Part shown: positions 11,901 through 24,300 of the stretch, piece by piece | How positions within the stretch are numbered: the first letter of the stretch is position 1 | Layout: each line of letters starts with the position of its first letter | Origin: Capitulum mitella | Taxonomy: Eukaryota; Arthropoda; Thecostraca; Pollicipedomorpha; Pollicipedidae | DNA: 64,000 nt | Assembly: GCA_030062745.1 (NCBI GenBank) | Contig: CP099844.1 | Span: 26,474,596-26,538,595, forward strand | Direction: 5' to 3' | Program-made: the position numbers and the translations under genes | Notes under the pieces: model-generated | Told to the model about the DNA's origin: nothing | Seen by the model: the letters and a program-made list of their open reading frames with translations, nothing else | Database searches by the model: none

Positions 11901-14900
11901 CTGAGTGGGTTCCCGGGGGCCTGCAGATGCTGCCGCTGTCTGGTACACTAACTGGAGATGTGTGTCATCTGATGCTCTGACTGAGTGGGTTCCCGGGGGC
12001 CTGCAGATGCTGCCGCTGTCTGGTACACTAACTGGAGTTATGCGTCATCTGATGCCCTGACTGAGTGGGTTCCCGGCGGCTTGCAGATGCTGCCGCTGTC
12101 GGTGGCGGACGCCGGCGTTCTCTCCCCGAGTTCGGACCCGGACCAGAGGTTCCGCACCGACTACCTGCTCTACAGGCCGCTGGAGATCTACAACATCGAG
12201 GACAAACTGGACAGACAGGTGATACGCCGAGCCCTCCGGTCGGCCGGACAGTGGGACCTCCGCGAATTTTCCGTATCTCTGGTGACATAAAGTCGTGGAA
12301 CCGCCGTGCATTTCAGTGACTTGTGTTCGATCGTCTCACACCGTAAGACTTGATGATGTAGCACGCCGTGTTGATGTTTTGGGATTTCGGTTGTTTCCGT
12401 TTTTGTGACTTGTGTCTCATGGGCGGTTGTCCTCGGACTCAGGTGTACAGCAAGCTTTCCGACTTCGAGGGCGACGTGCGGTTGGTGGTGCACAACATCA
12501 TCGTCATGAACGGAGGTACGCCGCCGGCGCTCCACGCTCTTCTGTCTTGCTTGCCCCAATAGCTGTCTTTTCTCAGATGTCATTTGTCGGCCACACTGCT
12601 CGTCGACCATCGTTTAAACTGGGCCGGAGGGATGGTATTTACCTGTTACGGTGGTGTAGTTACCTTTGCGGATGACCGCCTGTCTGCCGTCCCCTGCACT
12701 GTGCTTGTAACGTGACCCCTCTCCGCCGCCGCCCCCTGAGCTCTGATGAGGCGTCGTCTGCCGGCCGCCAGCCGAGTCGCAGGCAGCCACGGTGGCCAGC
12801 CAGGTGCTACAGGACTGCCTGTACGACATCCAGCAGATCCGCATCTGCCGCGACTGCTACCGCATGTCCAACGAAAAACCCGGCAAGAACTGGTTCTGCC
12901 GGCCCTGCCGGCCGCTGCACGAGCTGGTCTTCGCCAAACAGAAGGGCTTCCCTTTCTGGCCAGCGAAGGTAAGCCACGGGCGGCGGCATCGGGTCTGGTT
13001 CCGCTGCGGTTTAACGATACTGATCTTTAAATATGGCCGTGACAGGCAGCATTGTGCTTTCCCACGGGTGGTATATTGAACCATAATACTTTCGAAAAAT
13101 AAGATTTTAGGCATTGGCGGTTGGCAGCGTGATCCCAGTTGTTTTCTGGCTTGGTTCCTTTGGCCACTCACGTCTTGTAAGCCTCTGAACTGGTCCTTTT
13201 TGATCCAGACGTACCGCAGTGGACAGCCCCACTTGTTCATTGCTGCGTTTGTCTCCTCGTTCATTGGCGGATGCTTGCCCTACACGTTCAGACGGCCGTT
13301 GTGAACGGTGTTTTCACTGCAGGTGATGAAGGTGGAGAACGACATGTTTGACGTACGTTTCTTCGGCGAGCCGCACGAGCGGGCGGTGGTCGCCCGCACT
13401 CACATCCGACCCATCGACACGTCGCTGCAGGCGCTGCAGGTGGGTAGGTCTTGGCGCGGTCTCTTTGTAGAGGGATAGTCGTTAGAACAGTTAGGTTTTT
13501 GACTTTTTTACTAAATATTTTGACACCCGTCTGGTGGGCAGTACATCTTGAGTCAACTGCTTTGAATAAAGTGTTTTCATTGATCTTCAACGCAAATTGT
13601 GTTGGAGACTCATCACTGTGATACGTTCTGTAGCGCCTCTGGTCTGCCAAACGTTCCCTCGCCGCAGATCAAGCGGTCGAACCCGTGGACCCGCGCCCAC
13701 GACGAACTGAAGCGGCACCAGGCGCAGCTGCGGCGGGCGCAGGAGGACCCGTCTGTGCTCAACTCGGACACCGAGTTCGAGTCGGAGCCGACGGAGTCGC
13801 CGACGCCGCCGCCGGCCAAGCGGCGCCGCCGCGCCTTCGACCCGGACGAGGACGGCGTGGTCGAGGTCAAGAACTGCTCCATCGTCGTCCAGAAGGTGGA
13901 TAACGACAAGCAGGTGGGTGCCTGGGAGCCGATGGGCTTATGTTAGGTCTGGCTGTCGCCTTTTCCTGAAGGGGTTAAGAGTACGTGTGATCAGAAGTTA
14001 TAAGGAATTGTCGAGGATCCAAACGTATGCCTGCTTTTTCCGTTTTCGTTGTACACACGTGTGAGTTACCCACCTCTTTTCCTGTTGCTGTTTCTGTCCT
14101 CATCCATTTGGTCTTCCTGCTGCCTGTCCTGTGTCTCGGCGTTGTGATGGTTATCCGCCGTTGGCCACCCGATGAGGTCCTGGACAGTATTAAACGTCGC
14201 GTGATAGTGTCGGCTGCACACTGCACACACGACTGTCTCGTTACGCACCCCGGGCTGTCTCTGCGGCAGTGTTTGCCGTCGCCGGACGACCAGGTGACGT
14301 CGTCGTGCCAGGAGCCGCAGCCGAGGACGGTGGCCACGCAGACGCCGGCCAAGTTTCTGCGCGCCGCCACCGCCGACCACCAGCAGGTGAGTCGCCGCTG
14401 ACATCTCCGCGCCCGTCAGTCTCTGGCTCCCGACACACGGCAGACACAGCGCCAGCTGCCGTGTGACTTGTGACGTGGGACGCGAAGACAGTGCCGTTTC
14501 CCGTCCTACGTGTGTGGTACTTTCCGTGGTGGAGGCCAACATCACCGTCTGTGCCTCAAGCGTGGCCGGAAATCCCGTGGGTACGGCCTAAACCCTCTCC
14601 AGTATTCGGGTATTTCCCATTAGGCTTATGGTAATGACAACAGAAACCGTCCGAAGTCCTATGCCGACGCACCCCCTCCCTCCCCTCTTCCCAGCAATGT
14701 TCGGAAGTCTCCGGCGATGGCCCCGCGCTCTGTCTGTGACCAACCTCTGCCTCGTCCCCAGCCGAGCTCGGCCGGCACTGAGGAGCGGGTCCGGCAGCTG
14801 GAGAAGGAGCTGGAGCGCGCCCGTCAGGCGCACAAACAGGAGCTGGCCAGTCTGGAGACGCAGCATCGCCAGCTCCTGTCCGCCTCCAAACGCAAACAGT

Positions 14901-15289
14901 GGTGCTTCAACTGCGAGCAGGAGGCCATCTACCACTGCTGCTGGAACACCGCCTACTGCAGCACAGAGTGCCAGCAGGTCAGCGCGCCAGCCCGTGACGT
15001 GAACGGATGTTGGCCAGCCATGCTGGCCTGAGGAATCTGGATAATTACCACTATTACCAGAAGGGTATCGAAAGTACTCGATTTTTCATCAATTTGTGGC
15101 ATGTTTGAGAATGAATGGTAGCGTATTTATTTCCTGTGGACGACCTTGTTCGTAAGCATTGTGTGGTTTTCCGTGCTTGTCTGATTGTTCAGACAACGTC
15201 TTCTGACAACTGTCACCGTCCCGGTGTCTCCCCAGGTCCACTGGCACAAGGAACACAAGCGAGTCTGTCGCCGGAAACGTACCCTGTGA
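8908..15289 (+). CDS. ZMYND11: ZMYND11 (BS69) orthologue, chromatin reader; 12 coding exons, 547 aa
   Basis: Coding exons: 8908-9043, 9809-9933, 10292-10438, 11255-11338, 12087-12218, 12443-12515, 12772-12968, 13323-13439, 13668-13913, 14270-14386, 14762-14977, 15236-15289. All have GT donors and AG acceptors, phases agree, and the total is 1,644 nt. The exon 10 start could instead be 14294. In vertebrates ZMYND11 binds H3.3 trimethylated at K36 and restrains transcription elongation; its MYND domain recruits partners with PxLxP motifs. Domains: N-terminal helical region 1-87; PHD about 94-136 (WYCATC to CPQC); bromodomain about 145-250; a zinc ribbon (ICRDC...WFCRPC); PWWP with FPFWPAK (292-298) and VRFFG, holding candidate aromatic-cage residues; a basic KRRRR nuclear signal near 388-392; an acidic Ser/Pro linker; a coiled coil about 463-500; MYND about 505-545. 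Vertebrate proteins are about 600 residues; the coiled coil is shorter here. Two junctions carry tandemly repeated splice sites. Confidence 0.95.
10428..10843 (+). repeat. 37-bp minisatellite reiterating the PHD-exon 5' splice site
   Basis: About 11 units start at the exon 3/intron 3 boundary of ZMYND11. Each repeats CAG|GTGAGGTCAG and then ACACAGTACACCTGACACC-like sequence. GT positions are 10439 (true donor), 10476, 10513, 10587, 10624, 10661, 10698, 10735, 10770 and 10807; the unit at 10550 has GT changed to AT. Spacing is 37 bp throughout except one 35-bp step. Most copies keep a consensus donor (CAG or TAG before GTGAGG). Because 37 is not a multiple of three, later donors shift the frame, and the exon's own frame stops at 10514-10516. 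Confidence 0.95.
11881..12100 (+). repeat. 80-bp triplication of the bromodomain-exon 3' splice site
   Basis: Three near-identical 80-bp units end in (C/T)TGCAG at 11926, 12006 and 12086, the last being the true acceptor of ZMYND11 exon 5. Each copy includes the first 14 bases of the exon (ATGCTGCCGCTGTC). The two upstream copies then run into GGTACACTAACTGGAG, whose ACTAAC resembles a branch point. Weaker copies extend to about 11810 (for example GGTATGCTAACGAAAG). Splicing at either upstream AG reaches an in-frame TGA before the true exon. Confidence 0.93.
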
Positions 15290-15309
15290 GCGGCGCCGCA
15301 AGCCATCTC

Positions 15310-15968
15310 CAGCCGTGTCTGACGCCTGGTGTCGCCACGTCTGACATCTGGTGTCGCCGCGTCTGACATCTAGTGTCGCTACGTCTGACGTCTGGTGTCG
15401 CCGCGTCTGACGTCTGGTGTAGCCGCGTCTGACATCTAGTGTCGCCACGTCTGACGTCTGGTGTCGCCGCCTCTGACGCCTGGTGTCGCTACATCTGACG
15501 TCTGGTGTCGCCGCCTCTGACGCCTGGTGTCGCTACGTCTGACGTCTGGTGTCGCCGCCTCTGACGCCTGGTGTCGCTACATCTGACGTCTGGTTTAGCC
15601 ACGTCTGACGTCCAGCGTAGCCACATCTTACGTCTGGTGTCGCCACGTCTGACGTCTGGTGTCGCCGCGTCTGACGTCTGTTGTAGCCACATCTGACATC
15701 TAGTGTCGCTACGTCTGACGTCTGGTGTCGCCGCCTCTGACGCCTGGTGTCGCCACATCTGACGTCTGGCTTAGCCACGTCTGACGTCCAGCGTAGCCAC
15801 ATCTGACGTCTGGTGTCGCCACGTCTGACGTTTGGTTTAGCCACGTCTGACGTCTGGTGTCGCCACATCTGACGTCTGGCGTGGCCACATCTGACATCTG
15901 GTGTTGCCACGTCTGACGTCTCGTGTCGCCGCCTCTGACGTCTGGTGAAGCCATGTTTGACATCTGCT
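15310..15968 (+). repeat. 22-bp minisatellite downstream of ZMYND11 stop, about 30 copies
   Basis: The unit is close to GTCTGACGTCTGGTGTCGCC plus two variable bases (GC, AC). It begins about 20-30 bases after the ZMYND11 stop, so it probably lies in the 3' UTR. Variants differ at a few positions (GACGTC/GACATC/GACGCC; GTGTCGCC/TTTAGCC). Long reading frames cross the array on the minus strand, but they are by-products of the repeat. Confidence 0.95.
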
Positions 15969-18372
15969 GTCTGGCAAAGGCTATGCGCGGCAGACCAGCT
16001 GTGACAGCCCCCGCGTCCCGGGACAGCCGAACATACGGGCCGGGGCAGTCGGACGGCGGACGGGGTGGTGGCTGCCACCAGGGCTGGCGGACGTTCCAGC
16101 GGTGGCACATCGGTGGCACGGAGGGAGCCCGGCCCCGTGTCGCTCGAACGTCCCCCGGCCGTTTGAATAACGGCAGTCAGAGCGGCGGCGCCGCGAAGGT
16201 GCGGCGGACTGACAGCTACCCAAGCGGACTGCCAGGGTCGGCGCCCGCGCTGTGCGGCTCTCGTGAGACCGCCTCCCTGGAGCCGCGGCGACACGCCGTG
16301 GGTCGGGCCGGGCCGGCCGGACGCGCTCCACGTGTGTCAAAGCCGCCGCCGCCGCCGCCGAGGCCGCGCTGCGATGGTGCCGGACTGCGGCCGCACCGCT
16401 GCCGACGGACGGCGACCGCCTGTACCGAGCTTAGACGTAGTGGGACTCTGTATCGTGTGCTTACCGTGCTGTGTTTATTCGCCGGCTGGCCGCTCCCCGC
16501 GGCGGAGAGTGGGCGCGGCCCGTGCTGGGTTCCGGTGATCTCTTCAGGGTCGGATCGTCTCGGCCGGACGCCGTGGCCCTAAGCTGCTACTGTCCACCTG
16601 CACGGGGGCACGGGGCCTGTGCAAATGGCGCCTCCCGGGCCGGACCCGGCTCAGGACGCCCACCACAGGGAGGCGCCCTGCTGGAGCGCGCTGCACGCCG
16701 GGGAGGCCGCGGCGGCGCGTGCTGTAGCTCAGGGAGAGGCGGCTCCTCTCTGTAAATATCCGAGTGTGGCAGGGCATTGTATCCCGTCTTTCTGCGGGCG
16801 TGCAGGTGCTGGCCGCACGGCGCCCGGGTGTCTCGGCCGGGACCGGGACGCTGTGGTGTGACTAGTCTGTGCGCGGCCCCCATATCAGCGGCCAGGGGAC
16901 TGCCGCGCGGCCGCGCTGGCGTCCACGTTCAAACGGTGCGCGATACGCGGTCATCGTGTGCAAACGCCGTGTTCAGATGATTTGAGCGGACTGGCGTGCG
17001 ACTGAGGTGGCCCGTGATTGGCCATTGGGGTTGTGTGGTATTTTTAGCACCGTTTGCTTGTAGTGTCTGTGTTATGCACCGATGAGAGGTGTCAACGATC
17101 CAAAGGCGTTCGCGATCCGGGGGAAAATTGACACGATGAGAGCTGATCAGCTGACCTCTTTTGACCCATTTCTTGCCTTTTCCACCGTTCTTTGATTGTG
17201 GAGACAACATTGGACATGAGTAGTTTGGAGCCGTTGATGTTCACATTTCCTCCCTTGAATCACGTACGTGTACGCTCCACTCAGGCACGGCGGCCGCTCT
17301 CTCGACTCGACCCGCTCGATCTCGCGGGGTCCCGTTCCGACCGAGCACGACCGTCTTCACGGCGTGCTCGCCCGTGCGACCCGCGGTCTGGACGTGCTCA
17401 GACAGAGGGCCGTCCGGCCCTGGGCGTGATTGTCGCCGGCGGGCGCGCGCTGTTCAGACGCTCGCGGCCCCGGCACCGACGCCTGCGGTCAGTCGCCGGC
17501 ACGGTCAGCCCGCACCGCCGCTGTGTCTTGCCCGGGACGGAGCCGTGTCGTAATATATGTCCACATTGATCATCGGTCTGTGTGGCTGTTGAGAGAGACG
17601 GGCAGTCTGGCTGCCGCCGAGAGGGACAGGCCGGCCGTCCGGCCGACGAACCGTCCGCTCCTCTGTGCGAAAGCTCCGCAACGTTTCCACAGGGCCAGGG
17701 ACAGCAGATGTTGCAGGGGAAGCCGGCCTGCTACTGATCACGAATCGATCGAGGACGTTATCAGTGGGATGAATCACCAATGGAAGCCAGGGCTAATAGA
17801 GGTCTGAGCAATGGCTGCGGGCAGGTCTGAACTCGTCTGGCCTGGGCACATCCTTCGTTAAACGCAAGCAAAATTATGGAGTACCAGCATTTCAGTGACA
17901 CATGGTAAAAGTAACACGTTTGCTGAAGAGACCAACCCATGAAGCCCGAATGCTCTCAGAAGCCCGGAGTGGGTGTGACTACGTTGGCCCGTGCTCTACG
18001 TTGCGCTGTGGCGTAATCGATTACAGTGACCAAAACGTAACAAGACAACCTGCGCTGGGCGTCCCCGGATGCCTGGTCCCTGGCGACTATCTACCGAACA
18101 CGTTGTGCACTACGCCACCGGTGTGCTGTTTAGGTGCGCTGGTCATATCCGAAGCACTGCAGCCACTTTCTAGTCGAGTTTTATGAAACTAAGCGGTACT
18201 TTTTTCACGCATGGCGGTTTAACGGACGTCCGGCTCTCCAGGCAGCGGTAGACAAATACCAAAACCGTCATATGAAAGCCACTGCACAGCCAAGACACGC
18301 CATCCGTCAACTCGGACTGTATTACATAAACAGGTGAAGCGTCACACACAGGCAGCGGCCGCCGCCCTGCCC
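15969..18372. other. GC-rich spacer between convergent genes
   Basis: This interval lies between the 3' ends of ZMYND11 and PSMD1. It is CpG-rich to about 17.7 kb and then closer to average. No exon is supported. On the minus strand an AATAAA (complement of 16474-16479) is a possible but distant polyadenylation signal for PSMD1. I saw no canonical AATAAA for ZMYND11 near the 22-bp repeat. Confidence 0.5.
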
Positions 18373-21300
18373 CTACTCTTCGTAGTCGAACGGCTCGGGC
18401 GGCTCGGGCTCGGCCTCCTCCGGCTCCTTCTGCGGCCCGTGCGCCACCACCCAGTCGACCAGCTGCTGGGCGCCGTCGCCGGTGTCGCGCACCATCAGGA
18501 TGCCGCCCGAGCGCAGGTCCTTGACCGTCTGGTAGCGGCTGCCCTCGGGCGGCTGCACCACGCGCAGCTGGTGGCGCAGCACGCGCGCCGGGTTCGACAG
18601 CATCTCGAACGACGGCTCCTCCTTCTTCTTGGCGTCCGCCTGCGGGCATGCGGGGTCGGTTCGGTCTGAGACACAGACAGGGAGGCAGCGGAAGAGACAG
18701 GGACGGTGTCTCAGGGCGGACAGGCTCCGACCGCCTGGAGGGGACGGAGGAACCCAGACTACAAACGTCCCAACCAGGTGCTTGAGGTGGCCCACACAAC
18801 GCGACGCTCACGTAGTATCATTTATACAAGACGGTTTTCATATCATGGTAAGATAAACGAGTCACATGCTACATTACTTGTATCTTCTTGCAATTTGCTG
18901 GAAAGGGCTAAAGATCCGCTAGGGATACGTCCGAAAGAAGTAGCGGCACCACCGCACCTTCTCCTTCTCATCCTTTTCGGCGTCCTTTTTGTCCTTCTCC
19001 TGACCGGCGTCCTTCTTGGTGTCGTCGTCCACGTCCATCTTCTCCGGCTTGTCGTCCTTCTTCTTCTCGGCCTCCTTCCGTTTGGCCCGCGCGGTGATGG
19101 ACAGGACGGCAGTGGCCACCTGGGGGGCAAAGCACACACGTTAACAGTCGACACTTGCAGCGGGTACGCTGTTACATATTATAGTGTTAAGTATAAAGCT
19201 TCAGGCGTCGACGCTATTTACTGTCGCCTCGAATGCCTTTGTCAAAACAAATTCCCCCCGTTCAGAACAGCTGTTTTTTCTCCAAAACCTCGCATCTTGG
19301 CCAGCTTGGCCAACGCCCACCAAAACGCCTTTCTTCCTACCACAAGGCCACAACCTGTTTCCATTTGACTTACTCCTATCACCTACAGACACGAACACAC
19401 CCTCGCCGCCTCCACGCCCACCTTTTCCCGGTCCTCGCGCTTCCTCTCCTCGATCGGCGGCGGGTAGGCGTACATGCTGGGCCGCGCGTTCGAGCGGAAC
19501 TCCATCTGCGGCATGCGCAGGTCGGCGTTCAGGCCCACCAGGCAGGTGGGCGTGAACGCCAGACAGAGGAAGTGCGCTAGCGGGTACCAGAACCAGTACT
19601 GCGTGAACACCAGCATGCCGACCACGGCCGCCATGTTGTTGTGGCCGGTGCGCGACTGCAGCGCCACCGTCACGTTGCGGCCGCCGGCGTCGATGATGCC
19701 CTTAGCCAGGATGGCGCCCAGCTTGGCCATTACGTCCTCGTGCTTGTCAGACACCACCTTGGTGTAGAGCTGGCGGAAGTCCTTCACCTGCCGACCGGCG
19801 TGGGAGTTTACACGTGGTTGGTAGTTTACACGTGACCATTTAGGCGGTAACGCTTGATTCACATCCCGCAAAACCCAAAGCCCTTTGTGGCTTTGGAATG
19901 CCTCGAGAAGTCGGCACATTCAAGTTCGCTGGAATGAATTATCAGAATGCAAGCATTACAAAACATTCAACCCCTTTGCCTGGACAACGTAAAAGCGTCC
20001 CTCCGACATGAACAACAATGGCGTCCACAGTCCCGCCCACAGCGGAGTCCACAACCACGCCCAGACGCGGTCCACAACAGTCTTCTGCGCAGCTCAGCGG
20101 ACGGCAGTCCACGCGCGGGCCGCCTCACCTTGGGACAGGTCTGCTCCGTCTGCTGGATCAGCACCAGCGCGCTGGCGATCAGCGCTCCTTGGCGCACGTA
20201 GTTCACCAGGTCGTAGCACATGGGCTCCAGCAGGTACAGCGCCTCCTTGGACCCGGTGCCTACGCAGGGCAGACGGGAAGTCACAGGAAGCAGACAGCAT
20301 GGGACTCGTCGCTGATTACCCTTGGGTGGGTTGGAGTGCTCATGTTTCACACACCGCACAAAAGTGCCTCGCAAACAGGAAATGTTCCAAGAAATGACTT
20401 AAACCGATGGTTGCCAACCCAATTCACTTCGTCTGTCTCTTTTAAAACCTGTCATTTAAACGAGGTTTCAACGACAACCTCAGAAACGGAAATAGTATTA
20501 TCACTAAAGACTAGAAGAATTACGCCAAAAAACCGCTGCCAAACATCACCCAACACCGCGTGTAACTAACAACATTCTACGGACCGCCCTGGGTCGGTCG
20601 ACCTAACTGCCCTTCACCCGCTGCATCCAATGTTCAGATGAATCCAGAGTTGCTCCGCGCGATATTCCTCACCTGCGCAGGCCACGCCCAGCGCCATGGC
20701 GGCGCCGTAGCGCACGTGCGGGTTGTACGACTCGGAGAGCAGCGACACCACTGACGGACACTGCTCCGGGTTGTGGAACAGCAGGAAGCCGATGGCGATC
20801 ACGGCCGCCCGACGCACGTCGTCATTTACGTCCGACACCTGGGGACGGGGGACAGCAATAACGTCCGACACCTGGGGACGGGGGACAGCAATAACGTCCG
20901 ACACCTGGGGGCGGGGGACTGCAATAACGTCCGACATGTGGGGACGGGGAGCAATAACGTCCGACACCTGGGGACGGGGGACAGCAATAACGTCCGACAC
21001 CTGGGGGCGGGGGACAGCAATAACGTCCGACATGTGGGGACGGGGAGCAATAACGTCCGACACCTGGGGGGCGGGGGCAACGTCCGGCACCTGGGGATGG
21101 GGAAATAATCAAGTCCGACGCCTAGGGGTGTGTGATTCATAACGCCCTAAGCCTAGTGACGGGGAGCAATCACGTCAGACATCTGGGAACAGGATACCAA
21201 TGACGTACGACGCCTGAGAACCGAGGGCCAACTTAGTCAGTCACCTGGAGATGGGGAATCAATAACGGGCGACACTTGCGGACAGGGGAACAATAGCGTA

Positions 21301-24300
21301 GAACTGGGGTCAGATGCACACGATAATGTCCGTCAACTGGGCTCAAATGCAAACAACGTCCGACGACTACAGACAGGAGAACACTACTTCAACTGAGGAC
21401 AGATTCAAGAGCATTCTGGAGCAGTGGGCGGAAAGCATTGAAGGACACCTAAGACACCTAGGAACAGGGAGCGGAACTTATCGGAAGACACAAAGAACAT
21501 GGTAAATAACAAGGGCATGTGCACAGATACATCAGCCATCTCGCAGTAGTAAAGGAAAAGTGCGAACGTGATGTGAGTCTGTGAAATTCAGTGAAGAGAG
21601 AGTACATGCCCTTGTCATCTATCATGTTTTCTGTGTCTTCTGTAAAGTTAGGTAAAGAGACAGCACACGCCCTTGTTATCTACCATATTCTTTGTGTCTC
21701 CATAAAGTTAAGTGAAGAGAGCACTGTTATCTACCATATTATCTACCATGCCCTTGCTATCTACCATATTCTTTGTGTCTTCTGACAAGATACATGGACA
21801 CACCTGCCCTTTTGCAGGAGCAAATGGAAAATTCAGCAAACGTGAAATGAGAGTCACGTTATGTGGAGACACAGATATTAGTAAGTGCCATGTCTGATTT
21901 ACAGTGTCTATAACACCATGAAAAAGTCGTATGGAAAACAATTCATTTTCCTTCTTTTCCGAAAAAAGTACTGAGAGACAGGGCAATAATCAACTACAAC
22001 TACAATACGATAAAAGGTCAGGGTGTCGCTACAAAACCCTACAGTCTACAACCCCCTTGCAGAGCGCCTTGGCCCTCCGCGACGCCGCCCTTCACTGACC
22101 GCCACGTGCAGGAGCCGGCGGATGGCCTGATTGTTGCCGGTGCCGCAATACGCCATGGCGATGGTGTACATGCCGCTGCGGCGCAGGATCGGGTCCTTGT
22201 CCGAGCACAGGCTGGTGATGAGCGTGTCGGCCTCCTCCAGACGCTCGTACATGGTGAGTGCGATACCTGCCGGACCGCGCGCGCCCGAGCGTCAGACGGC
22301 CCGTCACGGCCGCGGGTCAACCAAACGCCGTGAAGATGGTCGCGCGAGCTCCGGCATGTGCACAGTACAGTAGGGCACCATCAAATCCATACAGGAATAC
22401 CCAAATATGAACGGCTAAAGATGTACTGGAGTGACCAGCACTAAAACCACTAACAAACTGCTGTCAGACCTCACGAAGAAAACAGGACGTGTCCGTCATA
22501 AGGAGTCCCCTCGTTTAACCATGGGTGTCGGCACGAGACGCAAAGATCGCGAAACATACACATATTCCAAAACAAGCTCCCATGAATTTCAGCCAACACA
22601 ATGAGCCACCGCCGCATAAATGACGCCCTGGGCGGAGGCGTCCGTTCTTGCCGGCAGTGTCCATGTCTTTCGAAGGCGGAACACGCGGCTCCCGGGGCCC
22701 CGGCGGCACTCACCGACGGCCAGTCCGCGCAGAATTTTCTCGTGCTGCGTCTCCTGCGAGTAGGCCACCATGTCCTCGATGGCCTGCGCCGACTTGGAGC
22801 CCAGCATCACCAGGCCCATCGATATGCCTGTCCGCCAGGGCACAGGCGGGTCAGCAGGTGATGGAAACAAAACCAGGTTATTGGTGATGCAGGTAGTGTG
22901 TCGATTCCCGTTCTCAAACTTAACAAGCAAAAAACTTCATTACATCCATGAATGGGATATCTGAGATATTTCGTAGTGCTTCAAAACCGAAAGTCATTCC
23001 CTATAAGGCATCCCGCATTGTCCAAAAGTATCTCGGATTCTAAAACAGCAAGTCCCGCACACATTCACGAGGGCACACCGAACATTTTAAAGTCTGTTTC
23101 TTGTCCCGCCCATTTCCGCCGTAAACATCGACAACGCCGTCTCCAAGACCAAAAGGCGGCCGAGGCCGGGGACCGAGCCGTCCGACGCCGCTGGCGGCAC
23201 TGACCGGCCGCCTCGCCGGTGACGGCGTCGTCCTGGTACAGGTTCAGCTTGAGCTGTTCGTAGATGTCGGCCCGGTGCGTGCCCATGGCCGCCAGGCCGA
23301 CGCCCAGGCAGCCGCCGTGCCGCACCACCTGCCGGCGGCGGCGGCCGGCGTCAGCTCTACAGACGGCAATCCGGCCCACCGTCCAACCGCCAAAGGGCGG
23401 GGGACCGGCCAATGGAGTTTCAGGCTGCTGACTACGTGGTCATCAGGGACGCAACCCCGTCGCATAGCTTCATTCGTACCATGGGTGGAAGTCCCACAAT
23501 GGACGCGGAAGGGAAGCTGTAACTATTACTACTCCATTCCCGTGGGACACATTATATGCGTCTGCTGACTTGTAGAAACTGCAAATTCACGCAACACCAA
23601 CAAAACCAAAAACTTCAGTTTTTCTCAATGTCATTTCGGTCCAGCCATCCCAGGCGACATTTCCCATCTCAGCGGCATCCGCATCCGACCGCCGCCCACC
23701 TCGTTGTTAGCCTCCTTGAGCTGCTGCACGAGGTAGTCGATGATGGCGGCGCCGTGGTTGACGTGGATCAGGCCCAGGGCATACAGGGCGCCGCCCTCCG
23801 TGTAGCCCGAGCTGCCGGCCGCGTCCTTGGGTAGGTAGGCCTGCATCAGGCCAAGAGCCTCCTGCGGGGGCGGCCGGAGAGAGATGTGAGACACGCCGGG
23901 GAAGGGGGGGGGGGGCAGATCGGCGGCTAAACAGACCCGCCAACCGGCGCCCCTGAATGCCGGAACGCTGACCCCGCGTCGCAAAACGCAACACACGTCA
24001 GGCAGATAGAATCACGAGCCTGGGAACAGAAGCTCTCCATTTTGCTGCAACGTGCTTGGATCTCTGTCAAAATCGGCGAGATTCCCAATTCTCATATTCC
24101 CAGTCCTCTGTACTATATCAAGTGACGTTTATTATGCAACAGCTGTCAAAGATAGCGACACCAGAACGCCGGTATTGTCGTAGACCGGTACTGGCGTACA
24201 AATTCAGTAGGCTGGACGACCAACACACACACACCTTCTCGTGGCCCTTGTGGATGACGCCCAGTGACGCGGTGGCGGACATTTTGGCCCAGCTGTACGC

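Noticed and set aside
15533-16294. Minus-strand 253-codon repetitive frame (TRRQTSDVATPDVR-like)
   Set aside because: It is produced by the 22-bp minisatellite; the periodicity, not coding selection, keeps it open.
16700-16800. miR-30-like TGTAAATATCC near 16751
   Set aside because: The match is short and I see no convincing hairpin arm opposite it.
20826-21112. Assembly collapse or duplication artefact as the explanation for repeated splice sites
   Set aside because: Copies differ from one another and decay outward, and three arrays have different unit lengths, which real tandem expansion explains better. I could not test this with reads.
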